From NCBI GenBank assembly GCA_007026445.1, contig VDMD01000032.1, forward strand, positions 288,972 through 352,971: a stretch of 64,000 nucleotides of DNA. The letters run 5' to 3'. Below the pieces are notes generated by a model, which worked only from the letters and a program-made list of their open reading frames with translations, did no database searches and was not told the origin of the DNA. Of this stretch, positions 56,640 to 64,000 are shown piece by piece. The translations under genes and the position numbers were made by a program. Within the stretch, counting starts at the first letter, position 1. Each line of letters starts with the position of its first letter. This DNA is from Schizophyllum amplum (taxonomy: Eukaryota > Basidiomycota > Agaricomycetes > Agaricales > Schizophyllaceae).

Positions 56640-57704
56640 TACCAAAATGTAAGGAACCTGCCCCCTCTTGTAAACGTCCTCAAAGACTGCAAATTAGTAC
56701 CGTGGCGGTATAGCGCGTGATAAGGGAAAGAAAAAAATCCTCGCCACAAACCTTCGCCTGACATTGACAGACAAGAGCTAAGCCAACGACGTACCGGAAG
56801 GATGCATCTCGCATCGCATCTGCCCTTCAGGCGACTAGAAGAATAAACGAACGTCATATACATCAACATTGGTTGGACGTTACAATACACCGCACTCGCC
56901 GATCCAGATCGGACTAGAAGGTCGGCCGTCACCAACAGCGAGCGCTCTATACGATCAAGCGTCCTTTGCGCCAGCCCCTCCTCGTCAAATTTCACCGTCC
57001 CAAGACCACGTACTTGCCGGAGAGCTTCGTCCAGTTTCGCCGCGTCATCGGTCATCACAACGAAGAATTGCGATGAATTGCTGTTCTTGCCCGAGTTTGC
57101 CATCGCCACGCTGCCCTTCACCGCCTTGTTCTTCAGCCCCTGCTTCTCGTCCGCAAATTTCCCTCCGTATATTGACTGTCCGAGGATAAACTCGAGCTTC
57201 AGCGCGCACGATGACAGATTGCGTACCTCCCCGCCGCTCCCGTCCCCCGCGTCACATCCCCGCCCTGGAAGACGAAGGACTTGGCGACGCGGTGGATGGG
57301 GCAGCCTTTGTAGTGAAGTCTCTTGTTAGGCGCGTTCTTGCACGCACCCTTCTCCCCGGTGCAGAGCGCGAGGAAGTTTGTTCGCGTCTTCGCGAGGGCG
57401 GGCGATGCATCGAGGTCGATGATCAGTCTGCCCAGGAGGAGAGGCGAGGGATGCGTGAAGCGCATGTTAAGGAAGCGCTAAGGAGGCGATCAAGAACGAG
57501 CAAGTAAGACAGAGGCGGCCAAGATACATCGAGGTCTTGTAGGATCTCCTGTTGCTCTTCGGAAAGCTCTTCCGGTGTGAAGGGCAAGCCGTACGCGTCA
57601 GCCTTCTTCAGGAGAAGCGACGTAGTGGCATCGTATTCCTGTGCTTGAGTCGATGGACGTTCTCGTCGCCCGAGCATATGTCCAGGAAAACAGTCGTAGA
57701 CATG
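56640..57704 (-). pseudogene. Second cyclophilin, multiple one-base frame breaks
   Basis: A divergent cyclophilin-type isomerase: MSTTVFLDICSGDE, then QEYDATTSLLLKKADAYGLP, FTPEELSEEQQEILQ, PLLLGRLIIDLDASPALAKT, NFLALCTGEKG, LHYKGCPIHRVAKSF, FQGGDVTRG, IYGGKFADEKQG, GSVAMANSGKNSNSSQFFVV. Frame breaks versus family expectation: near 57640 (between DENVH and QAQEYDA); at about 57236-57245, where GCGGGGGACGGG lacks one G needed for RGDGSGGE; and a compensated pair near 57005-57030, where KLSGKYVVLGR is read one base out (EALRQVRGLGT) before the frame recovers. A last exon ending in VFEDVYKRGQVP near 56690 is possible. The catalytic Arg and Phe of HRVAKSF are kept. Confidence 0.65.
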
Positions 57705-59079
57705 GCGGTTCGAATTGAGCAGCGTGGATGCGCGGCAATCCGGACCGACACCAGGTCACGATAATTGACCGTCACGTCACTGTTCATCTCTTGCCTCATT
57801 CCACGACGTCGATCGCAATGCCTTTCCTAGCTTGTCGCCTCGCTGGCATGCACAGCGATGAACTCGTCCAGAAAGCTTCCAGGATTGCAGATGAAAGCTG
57901 ACGTAACGGCGATAGCAGCTTGAGAGTTCAACAGTCTTCAACTGTGTGAGCTTACCATATACGGAACAATGACCTTGAGCTCGGGCTCTCAGGCGGCCGC
58001 AAAGTCCACATCGCAATGATCGCATTAAGCATGATGATGATGATCTTCGCACGCTGTTCCATGTCGCCGCCTCTGAATCGTGTACACGTACAAGAGCCAC
58101 GGCTTGCTGATACCCTTCCGCAGATAATTAGTTGGAAAGTTCGTGCAGTCCACCGCAGGGTGCGCATCCCTCCGCCGAAGCCAGCCTCATCTGACTTCTC
58201 CTCCCTCAAGCTTCCAGTGAATAGACCTTTCCGACTACCAAACATGAAGACTGCCGGATGACCTTGAAAATACAACCGCTGCTGTAGAACAAGGCACCGA
58301 TGAGGAGCTCGAGCGGAGCCGGCGCCACCAACCACACTCGATGGATTCTGTCAAGCTGTGCTGTTCTGTGGGTCGAGCACCGTTATCGCCCCCTCATGGA
58401 CGCTATCCCCATAAGTGCACAAAGGAGCATACCGGCAAGAAGGACACGGGGGCGAGGAACGTGGAAGAAGTTGATGTGGGCGACACATGGGTCGCGCACA
58501 TGGGTTGCATCGTGGCCGGAGCTCGGAGGCGCTATCCACTTTGGGTCAGTTCGGGCTGTTCCTCCCGACCAATCGATAGCGCACGGCGCGGTCAGTCCAA
58601 GTCATCGCCCGCCGCCCGCCCACCCGTCAGCATGACATCCTGTGCGCGAGCGACATACGAGTCACCGCCGCTTGTCGGGCGCACTGCCAAGGGACCGACG
58701 ATCGCGAGTCAGGCCGCAGGCGGGACACCAAGGGCGACGATACTGAAGTCCTCCGGCTGGCGAGGGAAGGCCTTCAAGGACGTCCTTCGCGACGCTCCTC
58801 CCGCAGATCAGGAGCCCTGGAGACGCGAAACAGACACGCCTTAACCGATAGCCGCCGCATCAACGCGCTACCCAGGAAGGTGTACAAAGGTCTTTCCTTT
58901 TTGGACGAGTCCTTTGTACCTCCTGCCTTTCTCGGCCACATGTCCGACATGCCTAGCCGCGCGCTTGCATATAAATACGCGCGGCTATGCGGGGAGCTTT
59001 ACAACACTTTCCCTCCGGCAGCGCCCACTTCGCATCTACATACCCGCCTTGCATTCCCCGGCTCGCATACCCCAGCATA
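57705..59079. other. Intergenic, no gene supported
   Basis: 1.4 kb with only unremarkable open frames. 58958-58976 (CTTGCATATAAATACGCG) is a likely TATA region about 110 bp before the Clp1-like ATG. Confidence 0.45.
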
Positions 59080-60002
59080 ATGTTCCAAGTCGCATCGCAC
59101 CCTTCTACATTCGCCGCGCACGGTCACGGCCACCAACACTCGCACCACTCTTCGCATCACTCGTCCGCGCACGGATCGCACGGCGTCAGTCTCCCTCGCA
59201 CGCTTCAGCGCCCGCAATTCTACGACATCCCCGCGCGTAACATCGCCGCCGTCGCGCCAGACCTCGCCGGAGTCCCGCTGGAGTATGTTAGGCGCGGGAT
59301 CTACCCAAGGGCCAGAGAGTGCGTCTTATCGCTCGAGTACTCCACGCATGATACTAACCTTCGTAAAGGATGATCGGCGGTATCAGCACGCTCAATGTCC
59401 CGTCCACCATGCCCGCGAACCATCTTCCCAAGCACCTCAACGTCGGCTGCCGCGCAAGTCCGAGCGTCTCGTACCCCACGCATCTCCTTGCCGTCTGCGC
59501 CAGCAAGGCTTCGGGCGATGTGCACGCCAAGCTCGTCCCCACGCACGCCCTCGTCCTCGCCGCGCACTGCGCTTTGGTCGAGCCGCTCGACGACGCCCAG
59601 CCACAGCCCGGCGGGAATGCGCTGCCCCTCCGCGTCGTCCGCATGTCCGTCCCCTCGCCCGCCGCCTTCCCGATCCTGCACGCGTACATGTACAACCACC
59701 GCACCGAGTCCGTCGTCCAGGCGCTCTTCCCCGCCTTCCCTGCCGCCGCAGTACGGGCATTCGCAACCCACCAGGGCGTGCTCTCCGCGCTGGGCTCCGG
59801 ACAGGCGAAGCACAATCTCGCGGTGCAGCTGCTGCAGGCGGAGGGCGGCAACCTCGGCCGGTTGACCGCAGACGCGGCGCATGTGAAGGAGGCGTGGCAG
59901 GATATGGTCTCCCTGGGCATGTACGACGCGCAACTCTGGGACACAATCGACCTCTGCTGGGAGGTCGTCCTCGCGGCGCTGAACCTCGCTGCTACGCAGT
60001 GA
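59080..60002 (+). CDS. Clp1-like protein (sexual development regulator family)
   Basis: Two exons, 59080-59318 and 59369-60002, with a 50-nt intron and correct phase; 290 aa. The N-terminus is His/Ser-rich (HGHGHQHSHHSSHHSS) and disordered. Then FYDIPARNIAAVAPDLAGVPLEYVRRGI, ISTLNVPSTMPANHLPKHLNVG, YPTHLLAVCA, LVPTHALVLAAHCALV, PSPAAFPILHAYMYNHRTES and GMYDAQLWDTIDLCWEVVLAAL. This matches my recollection of the Clp1-like family named after clampless1 of Coprinopsis, needed for clamp-cell formation downstream of the mating-type homeodomain proteins. It has no enzyme motif and a nuclear or cytosolic role is likely. Basidiomycetes often have several Clp1-like paralogues, so orthology to the functional clp1 is not claimed. 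Confidence 0.72.
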
Positions 60003-60551
60003 TCTTGCCATCTAGCAGCGAGCTTCCCATCTCACAGCGACATCGGAGAAGGACGCGCCGCTGACGCTGGCATCTGGCGCGTCCTCCTAGAACGCTAAAA
60101 TCGCATTCTGCATCTTCGTCTTTCACGAACATCTGGATTCTTTATACCCTTACTATCAGCCTCTACTTAGTTCACAGTTACCCTTCGCCGGCCCCCAACA
60201 ACCAATTTCCAGTTCGCATTCACTTTACAGTCTACACTTACACGTCTCGGTTACTTACTTTACTCATCACTAATTCCTTGGCCTTCCCTGGCCTCGAAAT
60301 TGTAGCTTTAGCTGGTTTATCTGTCAATGGCATATCATCTGTGGTATTTCTTTTCTTGCAGAGTGATCTGGCGCGAAGCATGAAGCAACATCGAACAGCG
60401 CGTCTCGACGGAGTACAGACATTGTGAACGACGTATGATAGATCCGAAACGAGCAGTCCCAAGACGCTGGGAAGCCATCGACAGCCAAGCTCATCGTCCT
60501 GCATCCAGATATTGACACCGCCTCAATATTGGATGTCATCTAGCTCCATGT
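60003..60551. other. Intergenic between convergent genes
   Basis: 3' regions of the Clp1-like gene (+) and the F-box-like gene (-). A+T-rich, nothing recognised. Confidence 0.4.
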
Positions 60552-61842
60552 TCAGAACCGCTGTACCTCGAGTGAGCGAGCGGGAAACTCACCAACAAAT
60601 TCCTCCCGTATGTCGAGCACGCCCCGCTCAAGCGTTCCGCGCATCAACCTTTCAATATTTGGCGTACACCTCATATATTCTGGGACATCATGTCCGTCAG
60701 ACGGGCGACGGTCCACCACCACTTGACAGAAATCAAGCTCGACGCCGAGGAGGGCTGGAAAATGTATCTTGGAAGCCAGCACAACGTCCAGGGCCTGCCA
60801 GTGCTCGGCTTCCGCCTCTATCATCGTGTTGTTGGAGATACCACTCACGAACACTCGCTCTAGGATGTTTGAGCGAGAGAACGTGTTGAGCATGGCAGCG
60901 ATGTTCACAACGGAGAATACCATGCCCGAGACGTAGAAACTTATCACCAGGGTCTTAAGGGCCGTATTCTTCGACAAATCGTGCGTTGGTATGTTGTGAG
61001 CCTCTGTGCCAGCGCATTGTCAGCGAGATGTTCTCGTCGGCGAGAACTTCGTCGCAGCACTCACCGGTGCCGAGGAGCAGGTATTCCAGATGAGGATTGG
61101 CGTGTAGCAGAACTGCAGATGGATTGGCGGTCTGCGAGCTTGTCTCGCGACCGTAGGTATTGAAGCTGAGGGTGCGCAGATTTCTATAGGGGTATGGATG
61201 CGGTGGGCGGAACATCAGCCGCGCGAAGGGCACAGAGATATCGTCCGTCCGTAGTTCCTCAATGCCGGGCGCGCCTCCGTCAGGATGTGCAGGCTGTGTG
61301 GCGAAATGGCTTTCGTGCGCGACCGAGACACAGTAGAGCGTGATTTTCCTGAGGCTGGGCGGCAGCGTGAGGCCGCCGAACTCCGTGATGTCGCTGTGGC
61401 CGAAATGGGCCCACGCCAGGCTCAGAGAGACAAGAGTGGGCCGCTGTATCGCTCTGTAGATGGCTCTCCTGTGCTGCTCCGGGAATGCGAGTGACCAGTC
61501 GGTCTCGCACGGACGTATCGAGAGGGCCTGGATGCCGGTGCATCCATCGAGAAGCGATGGCAGATGCTGTATTCGAGGCTCCTGAAGCCTGATATCCGGA
61601 GCTTCTTCTATCGTCAGGATACGAAGCGAGGGAAGGATGTCTGCAGAGAGTGATGAAATGGACGAGAGAAGGGAGTAGTCGTCGGCCGTTTCTATATGGA
61701 TAGGAAGATGGTGCAGGTTGAGGCAGATCTGAGGGGAGAAGACGGTGGATGAGGCCTGCAGAAGGTTGAGGAGAATCTTCAGGTTTTTGCCGTGTTTGAT
61801 ATATGCCACGATCTCGTTCACGAGCTCTTGCGGCAGGTGCAT
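60552..61842 (-). CDS. F-box/LRR-like protein, about 410 aa
   Basis: The start MHLPQELVNEIVAYI is the classic opening of fungal F-box-like proteins (LPxEL-hydrophobic). Exon 1 runs to LEYLLLGT. A 60-nt GT-AG intron (about 61004-61063) then leads to EAHNIPTHDLSKNTALKTLVISFYVSG and on to the stop at 60552. Leucine-rich repeat spacing is visible: SLRILTIEEAPDIRL, GIQALSIRPCETDW, TLVSLSLAWAHFG, SLRKITLYCVSVAH, NLRTLSFNTYG, HLEYLLLG. Such proteins are substrate receptors for SCF ubiquitin ligases or stand-alone LRR proteins; the partner is unknown. All frames are intact. Confidence 0.65.
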
Positions 61843-64000
61843 ACGGGGCGTATCTTGGGTAATGAACTACTAGACACAAGTTATATTATGCCCCTACAAA
61901 AGAGAAGGAATACCTAGCGCCAGGCAGCTGATGCAACTGAGCGAGAGAATACGCTATACTCACAAGCTCTTGGTTTGGGTGCAGGTCGCGTTGCGTCGCC
62001 AAGTCGGAACGAAAGACGGTCGTCGGTATGTCCCTGTTTGGCCGGGCCTTGACGCGGAACAACGCCACAAATAAGCGTACATATCCCTCTGAATCGACTT
62101 TCATTGTCGGATTTCTACTTTGCATCAGCGACCTGTGCTGCGGTCAGTATTTGAGGGCTTTTTTGCATGTCCATTGCTTCGCCTGCACCCGCGACCTCCG
62201 TGGCGTCGCGACGCATAAGTACACCAATGATACAGCCCTTCCAAAGCACCGGCGTCCGATGCACCCCTCGCCGAGTGCATAAATTCGCTGCTCTCCTTCC
62301 AGACGAATAACTTTGTTTGCACTGGGAGAGAGGGCAAGGGTATTCTCTTTCGAAATCACCTGCTCATCTGTCTGTCCTCTCGTCACCTCGGCGCGGACCA
62401 TAACTTAGTGAAAGCTAACGCGCTCACGCTGGACCGTCTGCGTCAGGGTCAGTTCAGTATGGGGATTTATCTCTGTGAACTCTGTGCTCTAACTAACGAT
62501 TATCTGTAGCGCTGCTCGGTGTCGCGCACGCCACCCAACAGGTATTGCTCTGTGGTCCGGTCTCCGCCAAAAAGGTCGAGTTCATTCTTCGTTTGCCACG
62601 CCTTACGCGCCACTCTCCCCTCCTATATTCGTTGAACTCACAGGTTTTCTTCACCGTCTTCGCAGGCAGTCATCATATCCCCTCTGCAAACTCGTCTGCG
62701 GAAACCGACTCGTTCAAGATTGCCTCTAACATGGCCACATGCCAAGCCTCGTGAAGCAGCACCTTTCGGGTGGCAAGCAGGCCTTGCGAATGTCTGTATA
62801 CAGCGCGATGCCCATGGCTTAGCAGCAGCTTCAAGTCGTCGCTGATAGACATCGACTTTGCCGTAAGTACCGCACAATCCGCTTGCGCTTTCGTGGCGGG
62901 CTTTGACTCGCAGTCAACGCTGGTCAGTCTGGAGTCATGCCCTTCCTTTCCCAGCGCTGACGAGTTGCAGTGCCGTGTTGGTGTGGCTTGCTCCACTGTG
63001 CGACTCCTCGCCTTGCAAATGCTCATGATCAGTTGCTCGCAGCTATCCCGGCGAGTACGTCCGCGTTTGGATATTGGTCTTCGTCGATGCGCCTCAGATC
63101 TATCTCGGTCGACAAGTGGTACACGGCGCATACTGTAATCGCTTTGGACGTCATCTAACAGCTTTCAGATCGTCTGCAGTGGAAGGAGTCCTTGACGGCA
63201 CCCTGCAGAAGTAAATATCCAAACGTCGGCGAGCATCTGTACGTCTACGTATTCCTATATATCGGTGAATATGACTTTGTGACGCGCGTGTCCTCAGCGT
63301 GTTCTTGGTTGATCATCTGATCCTGTCTTTGCGGATGAGCCAGGGATGAGCGAAGCTTGGTGGCGATTCGTTTCTTTAGTCCTGCGGCAGCGAAGCTCAT
63401 TCCCTCAAGCCCAGAAGCGACTCATCCGTTGGCGAGCCGACTGCCAAAGTAAACTACTGCATGTCAGTTATCGCGAGGCTTTGCTGCCGGAGGGCGCGTG
63501 ACCTCTTGATTCTGTACGTGAGACCTCTTCACTCCTTGTCCTGTATAAATGCGCGTTGCTTTCGGGTATAACATCCTGGAGATCAGTCGTCCGGTGCTAC
63601 TGCCGAGCCTAACGGCCCTGGTGCTCTCGCGCGTCAGGCCAATTCACTGCCACGGCCGGAACCTACTGATGTGGAGTTGATCAGCACGGCTACTCTCGAA
63701 GGGCCTCACAGCGACGAGACGTCGCTGCTCTTCGCCCGCATGATGTTGTCGTCTGCACATACCTTCGGCCATCTATTTAGGCTAGTGCTCATTTCGGGAA
63801 GCTACATTGCTCCGATGTACACGCGACGCGCTTCTGCGTTTATTTTTTTCTCAGAGCCGGGAAGTAAGCCACGGGACGCGATGCGCGACATTACATTGAA
63901 CAATAACGATGGACGTCTTATCCCCCGACGTGGCCTCTCAGGCACGATATCACTAGACCTGGTCGACATCTGACGTTATACATTGACAAGGGGTCGCAAG
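61843..64000. other. No supported gene
   Basis: Open frames at 62770-63138 and 63671-63973 lack family features; short introns could make a gene here but I cannot build one. TATAAATGCGCG at about 63543 resembles a promoter and the window ends before a gene is clear. Confidence 0.3.

Noticed and set aside
63671..63973. 100-residue ORF at the right edge
   Set aside because: No recognisable motif or splice context; may be part of a gene beyond the window.

Overview
The window reads as nuclear DNA of a filamentous basidiomycete (Agaricomycetes; a polypore-like fungus is my inference). The basis is G+C-rich coding sequence, genes split by many 45-60 nt GT-AG introns, a KDZ transposase, a Clp1-like protein, tandem P450 genes, basidiomycete-type multi-pass membrane proteins, and intron-containing tRNA-Arg genes.

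Region 1 (1-15.6 kb) is the most notable part. A 14.3 kb DNA transposon of the KDZ (Kyakuja-Dileera-Zisupton) class, about 1175-15472, sits inside the 3' part of a DUF6698-like gene. The two gene halves (1-1174 and 15473-15595) lie outside the element. They meet at a 7 bp duplicated CGTGAGG and rejoin in frame if one copy is removed. The element has degenerate inverted termini, an apparently intact CxC-type KDZ transposase (11.1-14.85 kb) and three other multi-exon genes of no function known to me (2.15-5.68, 6.68-8.11, 9.35-10.77 kb).

Region 2 (15.6-31.2 kb) is a mosaic of multi-pass membrane protein genes (two paralogues at 18.4-19.8 and 23.7-25.2 kb, a third family at 25.9-27.7 kb), a small membrane protein, a possibly broken F-box gene, and a serine-protease-like gene with a truncated paralogue head to head beside it.

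Region 3 (30.9-46.1 kb) is dominated by successive short tandem arrays with unrelated units. A cyclophilin A gene with unusually long simple-sequence introns, three tRNA-Arg(ACG) genes, a decayed tRNA, a decayed protein-kinase fragment, a roughly 480 bp inverted-repeat element and a second inverted-repeat pair are embedded in it.

Region 4 (46.1-64 kb) is more ordinary: two tandem P450s (the first with an in-frame TGA), a single-exon Ser/Thr kinase, a J-like RWHPDK protein with a broken frame, a second cyclophilin with several one-base frame breaks, a fourth tRNA-Arg(ACG), a Clp1-like gene, and an F-box/LRR-like gene. The last 2 kb hold nothing I recognise.

All splice sites and homology calls were made by eye from the sequence and from memory of the families. 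No alignment or database search was run.
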